Assembly: GCA_963702595.1 (NCBI GenBank) | Contig: CAVPDC010000021.1 | Coordinates: 50,504 to 114,503 of the forward strand | DNA: 64,000 nucleotides | Reading direction: 5' to 3' | Source: JALORV01 sp963702595 | GTDB lineage: Bacteria > Pseudomonadota > Gammaproteobacteria > Burkholderiales > Burkholderiaceae_F | Part shown: one piece after another, positions 48,741-56,828 of the stretch | How positions within the stretch are numbered: position 1 is the stretch's first letter | How the letters are laid out: each line of letters opens with the position of its first letter | Made by a program: the position numbers and the translations under genes | The notes under the pieces: generated by a model | The model's input: the letters and a program-made list of their open reading frames with translations, nothing else | Told to the model about the DNA's origin: nothing | Database searches by the model: none

Positions 48741-50363
48741 ATGGCACACAAACAGGTCCTGTTCCGTTCTGCCGCGCGCGAGAAAGTGGTGCGCGGCGCC
48801 ACCCAGCTGGCCGACGCGGTGCGCATCACGCTCGGCCCGAAGTCGAAGTCGGTGCTGATCCAGAAGAAGTGGGGCACGCCGATCGTCTGCAACGACGGCG
48901 TGACGATCGCCAAGGAGTTCGACCTCAAGGACGCGGAGGAGAACCTCGGCGCGCAGATGCTGCGGCAGGCGGCCGAGAGGACGGGTGACGCGGTCGGTGA
49001 CGGCACCAGCACCTCGACGGTACTGGCACACGCGATGTTTGCCGACGGCGTGCGCAACGTCGTCGCGGGCGCCAGCGCGATCGACATCAAGCGTGGGCTG
49101 GACCGCGCCTGCAGGCGCGCGGTCGAGGCGCTGAAAGCGCTGTCGCGGCCGGTGTCCGCGCGCAAGGAGAAGGCGCAGGTGGCGACGATCTCGGCGCACA
49201 ACGATCCGGCGATCGGCGAACTGGTGGCCGACGCAATGGAAAAAGTGGGCGGCGAGGGAGTCATCACGGTGGAGGAATCGCGCACGACAGACACCACGCT
49301 CGACGTGGTCGAGGGTATGCAGTTCGACCGCGGCTTCCAGTCGCCGTACTTCATCACCAACGCGGAGAAGATGGAGGCCGTGCTCGAGGACGTCTATGTG
49401 CTGCTCTCGGAGCGCAAGATCGGCAACCTGGCGGACTTCCTGCCACTGCTCGACCAGGTCGCGAAAGCCGGCCGCCCGCTGCTGGTGGTGGCCGAAGAAG
49501 TTGAGGGCGAAGCGCTCGCCGCACTGATCGTCAACCAGATCCGCGGCATCCTGAAGAGCTGCGCAGTGAAGGCGCCGGGGTTCGGTGATCGCAGGAGAGC
49601 GATGCTGCAGGACATGGCGGTGTTGACCGGCGGCCAGGTGTTGTCGGAAGAAGCTGGCATGAAGCTCGATAGCATGACGCTCGAGCAACTCGGCAAGGCG
49701 CGCCGTGTGGTGGCCGACAAGGACACGACGACGATTATCGGAGGCGCCGGCGCGCGCGCGGCCATCGACGGTCGCATCAAGCAGATCCGGCTCGAGATGG
49801 AGAAGGCCACCAGCACGTACGACAAGGAGAAACTGCAGGAGCGGCTCGCCAAGCTCGCCGGCGGCGTCGCGGTGATCCGCGTCGGCGCGCCGTCGGAAGC
49901 AGAGATCAAGGCCAAGCGCGAGGCGCTCGACGATGCGATCAGCTCCACCAAGGCCGCGGTGGCCGAAGGCATCGTCCCGGGCGGAGGCCTGGCGTTACTG
50001 CGTTGTGTGCAGGCGGTGGCTGAAGAAGAGGCGCAGGCGAACGGCGATGAGCGCACCGGAGTGCAGATCCTGAAGCGTGCGCTCGAAGCGCCGGCGCGGC
50101 AGATCGCGGAAAACTCCGCCGTCGATGGCGGCGTGGTGGTCGCAAAAATGCTGGAAGGCAGCGGCAACTTCGGCTTCGACGCGTCGCGCAACCAGTATGT
50201 GGACCTGGTCGAGACCGGCATCATCGACCCGACGAAGGTCGTGCGGGTCGGGCTCGAGAACGCGGTCTCAGTCGCCAGCGTGCTGTTGCTGACGGAGGCT
50301 ACGATGACCGAGATCGAGGAGCCGAAGTCCGAGCGCGGTCATCCCGGTGAGATGGAGATGTAG
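48741..50363 (+). CDS. groEL: GroEL-type chaperonin paralog, not linked to groES
   Basis: 540-residue 60-kDa chaperonin. The ATP site is visible as TGDAVGDGTSTSTVLAHAMF, with ITLGPKSKSVLIQKKWGTPI near the start and AEGIVPGGGLALLRCVQAVA in the equatorial domain. It differs from housekeeping GroEL: GPKG is GPKS, the tail is SERGHPGEMEM instead of a GGM repeat, and no groES gene adjoins. Such divergent extra copies occur in many proteobacteria and may be specialised for stress. ATG 48741 has AGGAG; the frame stays open to 48669 without a site. It lies between two cytochrome c genes and 10 bases before the DHH gene. I see no CIRCE element. Confidence 0.92.
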   Translation: MAHKQVLFRSAAREKVVRGATQLADAVRITLGPKSKSVLIQKKWGTPIVCNDGVTIAKEFDLKDAEENLGAQMLRQAAERTGDAVGDGTSTSTVLAHAMFADGVRNVVAGASAIDIKRGLDRACRRAVEALKALSRPVSARKEKAQVATISAHNDPAIGELVADAMEKVGGEGVITVEESRTTDTTLDVVEGMQFDRGFQSPYFITNAEKMEAVLEDVYVLLSERKIGNLADFLPLLDQVAKAGRPLLVVAEEVEGEALAALIVNQIRGILKSCAVKAPGFGDRRRAMLQDMAVLTGGQVLSEEAGMKLDSMTLEQLGKARRVVADKDTTTIIGGAGARAAIDGRIKQIRLEMEKATSTYDKEKLQERLAKLAGGVAVIRVGAPSEAEIKAKREALDDAISSTKAAVAEGIVPGGGLALLRCVQAVAEEEAQANGDERTGVQILKRALEAPARQIAENSAVDGGVVVAKMLEGSGNFGFDASRNQYVDLVETGIIDPTKVVRVGLENAVSVASVLLLTEATMTEIEEPKSERGHPGEMEM

Positions 50364-50373
50364 AGAGCGCGGA

Positions 50374-51333
50374 ATGGCATGCTTCGATGTCTGCAACGGC
50401 GACGCGGATGGACTCTTTGCGCTGCGCCAGTGGCGACTCGCGCATCCGCAGGAATCGATTGTCGTCACCGGCATCAAGCGCGACATCGAGCTGTTGGCAC
50501 GCGTCGAGGCCGGGGCCGATGATCAGGTCGCCGTGTTCGACATCGCGATCAGTCGCAACAAGGATGCATTGGAGCGGCTGCTCGCGGCCGGGGCGGCCGT
50601 CACCTGGTTCGACCATCACGCGCCGGGGCGTATCCCGGAGCACAAGGAATTCACGCCACACATCGACACCGATCCGGAGATCTGCACTAGCCTGCTGGTG
50701 GACCAGCAACTGAAGGGGCGCTTTCGGCTGTGGGCCGTCGCGGCCGCTTACGGCGACAACCTCGCGCCGAGCGCGGAGCGGCTGGCGGACTCGGTGCCAC
50801 TGTCGCAGCCTCAGCGCGCGCAGTTGCGCATGCTCGGCGAGGCGGTGAACTACAACGCCTACGGCGACAGCGAAGCCGACGTGCGTATCCACCCGGCGGC
50901 GCTGTACCGCTGGCTCGCGCACTACGATGACCCGTTTGACGCCATCGCGCAGGCGCCGATCGTGCGCGAGCTGGACGGACTGCGCCATGCCGATCTCGAC
51001 CGTGCGCGCGCAACGGCGCCGCGGCACCGGGACGACCACAGCGTCGTGGTCGTGCTGCCCGACGCCCCCTGGAGCCGCCGCGTCTCAGGCCCGTTTGCGA
51101 ATGAGCTGGCGCTGCGCGATCCGCAGCGCGCCCACGCCGTGCTGAAGGAACTCGCAAGCGCCGGCTACTCGGTCAGCATCCGGGCGCCCATCTCTTCAGC
51201 TTCTGGCGCCGACGTCCTGGCGCGCGAATTCGGCGGTGGCGGCCGCGTCGGCGCGGCCGGCATCGACGACCTGCCGGCCGCAGACGTGCCGCGCTTCATC
51301 GCGCGGCTGGCGGCGATGGCCTGGAGCAAATAG
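50374..51333 (+). CDS. DHH-family phosphoesterase-like protein
   Basis: 319-residue protein of the DHH/DHHA1 superfamily (nanoRNase, RecJ and pyrophosphatase relatives). Metal motifs are DVCNGDADGLFALRQW (N-terminal Asp pair), QVAVFDIAISRN, AVTWFDHHAPG (the DHH motif) and the DHHA1 loop EFGGGGRVGAAGIDDL. It is cytosolic; the substrate could be oligoribonucleotides, cyclic dinucleotides or pAp. It starts 10 bases after groEL (ATG 50374), so it is probably cotranscribed with the chaperonin. Nothing in the sequence fixes the substrate. Confidence 0.85.
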   Translation: MACFDVCNGDADGLFALRQWRLAHPQESIVVTGIKRDIELLARVEAGADDQVAVFDIAISRNKDALERLLAAGAAVTWFDHHAPGRIPEHKEFTPHIDTDPEICTSLLVDQQLKGRFRLWAVAAAYGDNLAPSAERLADSVPLSQPQRAQLRMLGEAVNYNAYGDSEADVRIHPAALYRWLAHYDDPFDAIAQAPIVRELDGLRHADLDRARATAPRHRDDHSVVVVLPDAPWSRRVSGPFANELALRDPQRAHAVLKELASAGYSVSIRAPISSASGADVLAREFGGGGRVGAAGIDDLPAADVPRFIARLAAMAWSK

Positions 51334-51430
51334 CGAGCCAAAGTGGCGACACCCGATCGCTTGCGCTGCATCAATACCGCCGGCGCATCCACGACAAGAG
51401 TGAAAGACAGTTGTTGGCCATGTGGTGCAA

Positions 51431-51481
51431 GCCTGCCGGGTCAGCGCTATGCGTCGCAGTGGTTCGTGCCCCCTGGCAGGC
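51431..51481 (+). promoter_or_regulatory. Shared 5' leader hairpin, copy 2
   Basis: GCCTGCC (51431-51437) and GGCAGGC (51475-51481) form the same perfect 7-bp pair as before copy 1, again with exactly 37 bases between them and TGCGTCG at 51450-51456. The second arm is 21 bases before the ATG of the second cytochrome; the ribosome site AAGGAGG follows it. Loop bases outside the shared word differ, so pairing is better kept than sequence. Confidence 0.5.
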
Positions 51482-51502
51482 ATTGGAAGTCAAGGAGGAT
51501 CT

Positions 51503-51928
51503 ATGTCTACTCGTTCACTGGTCGTCATTGCTGCCGGGGCGCTGGGCCTGTCGTTCGCGGCGTTCGCTGCAGAGCCCGGCAAGTACGACATGGGCAAGTA
51601 CGAATACCAGTCCAAGTGCGCGTCGTGCCATGGCGTTTCGGGGAAGGGTGACGGACCGGCGGCCAAGGCCATGAAGAAGGCGCCGCCAGACCTCACCACC
51701 TACGCTAAACGCAACGGCGGAGCGTTTCCGACTCAGCTGGCGTGGCAAGTCATCGACGGACGGCCCATCGAGGGCGGTGCTCATGGCTCACGCGAGATGC
51801 CGGTCTGGGGCCAAGACTTCCGCAGAGATGTGCTGAAGAGCCCGGAACCCCCGGCCGCCCCCGAGTGGTATGTCGCCGGGCGGATCCAAGCGCTGATCGA
51901 CTACCTGACCAGTATTCAGGCCAAGTGA
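51503..51928 (+). CDS. Class I cytochrome c, paralog 2
   Basis: 141-residue periplasmic cytochrome c, the most divergent of the three. Signal peptide RSLVVIAAGALGLSFAAFAA, haem site KCASCHGVSGKGDG, then PPDLTTYAKRNGGAFPTQLA and the axial Met in SREMPVWGQDFRRDV. A five-residue insertion (EGGAHG) before the Met and a different C-terminus (WYVAGRIQALIDYLTSIQAK) separate it from copies 1 and 3. ATG 51503 has AAGGAGG. It follows the DHH gene by 169 bases and precedes a substrate-binding protein gene. Confidence 0.92.
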   Translation: MSTRSLVVIAAGALGLSFAAFAAEPGKYDMGKYEYQSKCASCHGVSGKGDGPAAKAMKKAPPDLTTYAKRNGGAFPTQLAWQVIDGRPIEGGAHGSREMPVWGQDFRRDVLKSPEPPAAPEWYVAGRIQALIDYLTSIQAK

Positions 51929-52033
51929 CAGCCATCGCGGGGTGCGCGGCGACGCGGCCGCGTGCCCGCTTCGTGGACGTTGAACCTGGGTCGCGCAGTG
52001 GAGCGCAGATGTGCCCATCGAACGGAGACAACA

Positions 52034-53041
52034 ATGAAGCGCAGAGAAGTGGTTCAAGGCATTGGCCTCGCGATCATCATTCTCTCCACGCCGGCCTTCG
52101 TACGGGCCCAGCAGACGGGGAGGCTTCCGGTGGTCGGCTACCTGTCCGAGAGTGCGCCGGGCACAACGCCGAACCGGCTGCTCGACGCGTTTGTGCAGGG
52201 GCTGAAAGACCTTGGATATGTCGACGGTAAGAACATCCGGATCGAGACGCGCTACAGCGAGCGCAAGCCGGAGCGCCTGGCCGAGGTCGCCGCCGAACTG
52301 GCGGCGCTGAAGCCGGACGTGATCGTCACCGAGTCGGGGACCGCGACGCTGAACGTGAAGAAGCTGACGCAGACGATTCCGATCGTCATGGGCGGCAGCG
52401 GCAACCCGGTCGGCCAGGGGCTTGTGGCGAGCCTCGAGCGGCCTGGCGGCAACGTCACCGGCATGACCGATCTGTCGCCTGAGATCATCAAGAGCCGGCT
52501 GCAACTGATGAGCGAACTCGTGCCCAACCTGGTGCGCGTCGGCGCTCTCTGGTTCGGCACTGGTAACCCGGTAATGGCGCGCGAATGGGCTGATAACAGC
52601 GCCGCCGCGAAGCAGCTCAGCCTGCAGTTGATTTCTCTGGAGCTGCGCAGCAGTGACGACGTGCCGGCCGCGTTCGCCGAGGCTGCGCGTCAGCAGGTGC
52701 AGGCGATCGTCATCTTCTCCGCGCCAGCGCTTATCGCCGGCTCCGGCAAACTGATCGCCGAGCAGGCTGTGGCTTATCGCATTCCGACGGTGTCGCACCT
52801 GCCGCGGTATCCGCTCGGTGGCGGGCTGATGTCGTACGGTGCGAGCCCGACCGTCTTCCTGCGCGAGGCCGCAGGCTATGTGGATCGCATCTTGAAGGGC
52901 GCGAACCCGGCCGACATGCCCGTGCAGTCACCGACGAAGGCGTCGTTGACACTTAACCCGCAGGCGGCGAAGGCGATCGGACTGGTGATTCCGCCGCAGG
53001 TGCTGGCACGTGCCGACGAAGTCATCGACATGGCACCGTAG
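52034..53041 (+). CDS. ABC transporter substrate-binding protein (PF04392 type)
   Basis: 335-residue periplasmic binding protein of the ABC_sub_bind family. The signal peptide MKRREVVQGIGLAIIILSTP ends at VRAQ, with an RR pair near the N-terminus that hints at Tat or ordinary Sec export. The mature protein begins RLPVVGYLSESAPGTTPNRL; landmarks are GLKDLGYVDGKNIRIETRYS, VTESGTATLNVKKLTQTIPI and IPTVSHLPRYPLGGGLMSYG. ATG 52034 has CGGAG; upstream ATG 51962 would mask the signal. No permease or ATPase gene follows, so it is an orphan. The ligand is unknown. Confidence 0.9.
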   Translation: MKRREVVQGIGLAIIILSTPAFVRAQQTGRLPVVGYLSESAPGTTPNRLLDAFVQGLKDLGYVDGKNIRIETRYSERKPERLAEVAAELAALKPDVIVTESGTATLNVKKLTQTIPIVMGGSGNPVGQGLVASLERPGGNVTGMTDLSPEIIKSRLQLMSELVPNLVRVGALWFGTGNPVMAREWADNSAAAKQLSLQLISLELRSSDDVPAAFAEAARQQVQAIVIFSAPALIAGSGKLIAEQAVAYRIPTVSHLPRYPLGGGLMSYGASPTVFLREAAGYVDRILKGANPADMPVQSPTKASLTLNPQAAKAIGLVIPPQVLARADEVIDMAP

Positions 53042-53159
53042 AAAACGTGTGTACGCGGGCCCCGACATCGCCCCCGGCCCGCACCTCGATGCCTAGTGAT
53101 GCATGTGGATGCGCGTGAATCGCGCATGACGGTAGCTGCCGACGCACAACGCTAAGGCG

Positions 53160-53279
53160 CTATTTCGAGTCATGCCGGCGCGCGCGCTGCGTCGCGTGAA
53201 CGGCGTCATAGACCTCGCCCACCGAAACCGCCAGGAGAACCAGAAACACCGTGACGAGCATGAGATTGAGCAGCAGCAT
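53160..53279 (-). CDS. Possible small single-pass membrane protein
   Basis: A 39-codon frame on the minus strand encodes MLLLNLMLVTVFLVLLAVSV followed by GEVYDAVHATQRARRHDSK. It is a hydrophobic helix of about 20 residues with a positively charged tail, the layout of many small membrane proteins. An AGAGG sequence lies about nine bases before the ATG. It is the only credible coding content in the 565-base gap 53042-53606. There is no homology evidence; composition alone supports it. Confidence 0.35.
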   Translation of the reverse strand: MLLLNLMLVTVFLVLLAVSVGEVYDAVHATQRARRHDSK

Positions 53280-53540
53280 GATGACGCCTCTTCGACCTGC
53301 ACACCCCGCCTTTGCCTACAGGCAAATTCTTCGGCGCGGTACAAGTTGCCGGTGCCGCGAAAAGCACCGCACTTGACGCCGCTCAATCCTGAATGCGGCC
53401 GGCGATCGGATCCGCCGACGCCCGCAGGAGTGCTTCAGGCACCGGGCGTTCGGCCGAAGCCTTGCCTTCGATCAATGTGAAGCGGTGAACGCCGGCGAGA
53501 TTGAAAGCAGGGTCGTTGTTTACGCAATTCGAGCGTGCCA

Positions 53541-53583
53541 GGTTGCCGGAATGCGACGCGTCGGTACGAGCCCGGTGGCAGGC
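53541..53583 (+). promoter_or_regulatory. Shared 5' leader, copy 3 (weaker pairing)
   Basis: The second arm GGCAGGC (53577-53583) is conserved. The first arm reads GGTTGCC (53541-53547), so only TTGCC pairs fully, with a possible wobble. The loop is 29 bases and keeps GCGTCG (53558-53563) and GAGCC. It lies 24 bases before the ATG of the third cytochrome. Conserved spacing to the ATG (66-72 bases from first arm in the three copies) supports a common origin. Confidence 0.4.
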
Positions 53584-53606
53584 ACGCAATCAGTAAGGGG
53601 GTTGGT

Positions 53607-54038
53607 ATGTACGCAAGATCGCTGGCAATCATCGTGGCAGGAGCCTTTGGGATCGCTGCCGCCACCACTGCCTTCGCCGCTGGCGAAGCGACCAAGGGAT
53701 TGGCCTTTGGCAAGGCCCAGTTCGAGGCCCGATGCGCGACCTGCCATGGCAAGACGGGCAAGGGCGGCGGGCCTTCTGCCCAGGAACTCAGCATGAAGGT
53801 GCCCGATCTCACCACCTTTGCCAAACGCAACGGTGGCGCGTTCCCGACGGACCTCGCGTGGCAGAAGATCGACGGACGACCGGCGAAGTTCGACATGGCG
53901 CGCCAGATGCCCGTCTGGGGCAGTGACTTCCGCCATGAAGCGATGGCCAACGTCAAGGCCACGGCTGCGCCCGAGTCGTACGTTGCGGCTGAGATCGCTG
54001 CGATACTCGAGTACCTGAAGAGCATCCAGGTCAAGTAG
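53607..54038 (+). CDS. Class I cytochrome c, paralog 3
   Basis: 143-residue periplasmic cytochrome c. Signal peptide SLAIIVAGAFGIAAATTAFA, haem site RCATCHGKTGKGGG, then VPDLTTFAKRNGGAFPTDLA and axial Met in RQMPVWGSDFRHEA. It ends AAEIAAILEYLKSIQVK. Most of its last 80 residues can be aligned without gaps to copy 1 at 48235. The ATG has AAGGGGG. It precedes, in convergent orientation, the rtcB gene by 56 bases. The triple copy suggests dosage or different expression conditions. Confidence 0.92.
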   Translation: MYARSLAIIVAGAFGIAAATTAFAAGEATKGLAFGKAQFEARCATCHGKTGKGGGPSAQELSMKVPDLTTFAKRNGGAFPTDLAWQKIDGRPAKFDMARQMPVWGSDFRHEAMANVKATAAPESYVAAEIAAILEYLKSIQVK

Positions 54039-54094
54039 GTGGTTGACCGTGTGGCTCGCTGCGCCGGCCGCCAGGCCGCGCGCCGCCGCGTGCG

Positions 54095-55529
54095 TCAGCC
54101 TTTGACGCACACCATCGGCCGCAGCTCCGCGACGCGGTGCGCCAGACCTGCGTGTTCGGTCGCTGCGGCGACTTCCTCGATGTCCTTGTAGGCGCCCGGC
54201 GCCTCTTCAGCGACGCCGCGCATCGAGTGCGAGCGGATCAGGATGCCCTTCGCAGCCAGATCGTCGACCACGGCACGCCCGCGCCAGCGTCGCAGCGCCT
54301 GGTTGCGACTCATCGCGCGGCCAGCGCCGTGGCTGGCCGAACTCCATGCACGGTTCTCGCTCTCCGCCGTGCCGGCGAGGATGTAGGAGCCGGTGCCCAT
54401 GCTGCCGCCGATGATGACGGGCTGCCCGACCTCGCGATAGCGCGCGGGCAGGCCCGGATGGCCTGGGCCGAAGGCGCGCGTAGCGCCCTTGCGGTGCACG
54501 TAAAGCAGGCGTTCGCGGCCATCGACTTTGTGGCGCTCGGCCTTGCAGGTGTTGTGGGAGACGTCGAACAGCGTATCGAGCTGCGATTGCCGGAAGTGGT
54601 GCGTGAACACGCGGCGCGCGAGGTGCGCAAGGATCTGCCGGTTGGCGAGCGCGCAGTTGATCGCGGCGTTCATCGCGCCGAGGTACTGCTGGCCTTCGGG
54701 TGAATTGATCGGCGCGCAAGCGAGTTCGCGGTCAGGCAGCGTGATTCCCAAACGCGACGCGGCCTTGGCGAGACTGACCAGGTATTCCGTGCCGATCTGG
54801 TGGCCGAGCCCGCGCGAGCCGCAGTGGATCGACACGACCACCTGGCCTTCGCTGAGCCCGAACGCTTCCGCCGCGCGCGTGTTGTAGATCTTTGCGACAC
54901 GCTGCACTTCGAGGTAGTGGTTGCCGGAGCCGAGCGTGCCCATTTCGCCGCGTTGCCGCTTCTTCGCCAGCGAGGAAACATGGGCGGGCACTGTGCCCTC
55001 GACACAGCCGTGCTCCTCGATGTACGGCAGGTCGTCGGCGCTGCCGTAGCCGTGCTCGACCGCCCAGCGTGCGCCGCCGAGCATCAGCGTGTCGAGTTCG
55101 TCGGCGTCGAGCCGTAGCGAGCCTTCGACGCCGACGCCGGCCGGAATCTGGTCAAGCAGTGAATCGGCGAGCGCCGCGGCCTTGTGCGCGATGTCGTCGG
55201 CCGTCAGGTTGGTGCGCAAGCAGCGGATGCCGCAGGAGATGTCGAAGCCGACGCCGCCGGCGCTGATGATGCCGCCGTGCTCGGGATCGAACGCCGCGAC
55301 ACCACCGATCGGGAAGCCGTAGCCCCAGTGCGCGTCGGGCATCGCGAGCGCTGCGCCGACCAGTCCCGGCAGCCGCGCGACATTCGTGATCTGTTCCAGC
55401 ACCTTGTCATCCATCGCGGCCAGCAGCTCGCGGGCTGCCATAGAGCCGCGCCTCATGGCGCGCGTCACCGGCGGCGCGCGGCACGGTCCAGGTCCACGGA
55501 TCGATCGAGTGCAGCTTGGCGGTGTCCAT
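54095..55529 (-). CDS. rtcB: RtcB RNA 3'-phosphate ligase, apparent frameshift near 55440
   Basis: RNA ligase joining 2',3'-cyclic phosphate and 5'-OH ends with GTP; used in tRNA or rRNA repair. Landmarks are MPDAHWGYGFPIGGVAAFD, GGVGFDISCGIRC (metal Cys), TLGSGNHYLEVQ, SIHCGSRGLGHQIGTEY, VHRKGATRAFGPGHP and the guanylylated His in SSASHGAGRAMSRNQAL. The true start is ATG 55529 (MDTAKLHSIDPWTWTVPRAA), seven bases after archease, but this frame shifts at about 55440 into the frame carrying ARELLAAMDDKVLEQITNVA and the rest. Reading the latter frame upstream to 55540 gives an artificial Pro/Arg-rich N-terminus. About 477 residues after repair, the normal size. Probably an indel in the assembly. 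Confidence 0.9.
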
Positions 55530-55536
55530 GCAGATC

Positions 55537-55959
55537 TCAAAGGTCGACGACGCAGCGCACTTCCCAGCCTTCACCCTGCGGCGTGACGTGCAGTGCGGTC
55601 AGCGTGGCGCCTTTGACCTGCGTGCCGCGCTCCATGTCGGCGCGCCAGGGCTCGCCCCAGGCGCTGCCGCGCCAGTGATTGCCGTCCCTCGCCAGTTCGA
55701 AGCAGCCGAGCGCGAGACCGCGTTCGTTGGCATGCGCGAGCAGCAGGTTGAGCCAGGTGACGAGCGCCAGCTCGGGGTCCTGCTCATCGAAGTCGACGTC
55801 GATGCGTTCGTCCTGGGCGACGGTGATCGGGTCGCACATCAGCGCGAACGTGGCCTCAGCGGCGTGCACGAACGCGTCCTGCAAGGTGACGCCGCGGCCG
55901 ATGACGCCGGTGTCGGCGTCGTGGTCGAAGTAGTCGTAACGGGGCAGGCCGGGCGACAT
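55537..55959 (-). CDS. Archease, RtcB cofactor
   Basis: 140-residue archease, the helper that lets RtcB turn over and use other nucleotides. The family start RYDYFDHDADTGVIGRGVTL carries the metal-binding acidic residues (DHDADTG); the middle AFVHAAEATFALMCDP and DEQDPELALVTWLNLLLAHA, and the end GWEVRCVVDL, are standard. It is followed after seven bases by rtcB, and its ribosome site (GGAGAAG) lies inside the pncB stub upstream. The pair forms an RNA-repair operon with the phosphoribosyltransferase genes before it. Confidence 0.92.
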   Translation of the reverse strand: MSPGLPRYDYFDHDADTGVIGRGVTLQDAFVHAAEATFALMCDPITVAQDERIDVDFDEQDPELALVTWLNLLLAHANERGLALGCFELARDGNHWRGSAWGEPWRADMERGTQVKGATLTALHVTPQGEGWEVRCVVDL

Positions 55960-55962
55960 AGG

Positions 55963-56151
55963 TCACTTCTCCATCAGGGAACAAGGGCCGCTGGAGCGCT
56001 GGCCTGGCGGCGATCGACGTCGTCCGCGAGCGCCCTTACGCACGAAGAGTTCGAACACCGAGATGTCATCCATCTGGTCCTGCCAGTACGCCTGCAGCAT
56101 CGTCAGCTGGTACAGATCGGTCAGCAGTGCTGACTCGGTCGGCCCTTTCAT
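55963..56151 (-). pseudogene. pncB: N-terminal stub of nicotinate phosphoribosyltransferase
   Basis: The first 39 codons read KGPTESALLTDLYQLTMLQA and WQDQMDDISVFELFVRK, the unmistakable start of nicotinate phosphoribosyltransferase (NAD salvage). After FVRK, where relatives continue with about 400 residues, the frame has only 23 Arg/Ser/Pro-rich codons and stops at 55963. Nearly all of the enzyme, including the phosphate-binding and catalytic parts, is absent, so this is a deletion relic. Its start overlaps the PRTase stop by four bases, and archease starts three bases after it: the operon layout has survived the loss. Confidence 0.8.
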
Positions 56152-56828
56152 GGCGTCGCCGTGCTTGCCGCCAGTGGTGCCTGTCGCATCAGGGTGATGA
56201 CTTCGTCGTCGCTCAGCTGATGGAAGTCGCGGTAGAAGTAGCCGATGGCGCCGAAGAACGAGGGCTGCGCGAGGCAGACCACGTCGTCGACCTCCTGGCG
56301 CAGCTCGTTGATGGTGTCGGGCGGCGCGACGGGCACGGCGAGCACGAGTCGCGCGGGGTTGCGGCGGCGCAGGCCCTTGAGCGCGGCGCGCATCGTCGTG
56401 CCGGTGGCGATGCCATCGTCGACGACGATCGCGGTTCGCCCGGCCACGGGCACCGGCGCGCGGTCCGCCAGGTAGGTATGGCGCCGCCGCTCGATTTCCG
56501 CGAGTTCCTCTTTGGCACGCTGCTCGATGTACTCTGGCTTCACGCCGGTCTCGGCCTGGATGTGGCGTTCGACCACGACGACCGGCTCCGCGCCGTCCAT
56601 GACGGCGGCGACCGCCAGCTCGGGCTGCCACGGCACGCCGATCTTCCTGACCAGCAACAGATCCAGCGGCGCATCGAGCGCGCGGGCGACTTCGAGTGCG
56701 ACGGGCACGCCGCCGCGCGGCAACGCCAGTACGACCGGGTTGGCCAGCTGCAGCGTGGCCAGGCGAGCGCCGAGCATCCGGCCCGCCTCGATGCGGTTAT
56801 CAAATGGAGTGCGGACGTCGTCAGGCAT
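56148..56828 (-). CDS. Phosphoribosyltransferase family protein
   Basis: 226-residue type I phosphoribosyltransferase-fold protein. The PRPP loop is TAIVVDDGIATGTTMRAALK; the N-terminal strand ANPVVLALPRGGVPVALEVA and LDLLLVRKIGVPWQPELAVA are typical of the ComF/COG1926 group, often found beside or fused to dienelactone-hydrolase-like proteins, as here. Its base or substrate is unknown. The end (FHQLSDDEVITLMRQAP) is the usual one. It overlaps the hydrolase gene by eight bases and the pncB stub by four. Confidence 0.88.
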   Translation of the reverse strand: MPDDVRTPFDNRIEAGRMLGARLATLQLANPVVLALPRGGVPVALEVARALDAPLDLLLVRKIGVPWQPELAVAAVMDGAEPVVVVERHIQAETGVKPEYIEQRAKEELAEIERRRHTYLADRAPVPVAGRTAIVVDDGIATGTTMRAALKGLRRRNPARLVLAVPVAPPDTINELRQEVDDVVCLAQPSFFGAIGYFYRDFHQLSDDEVITLMRQAPLAASTATP

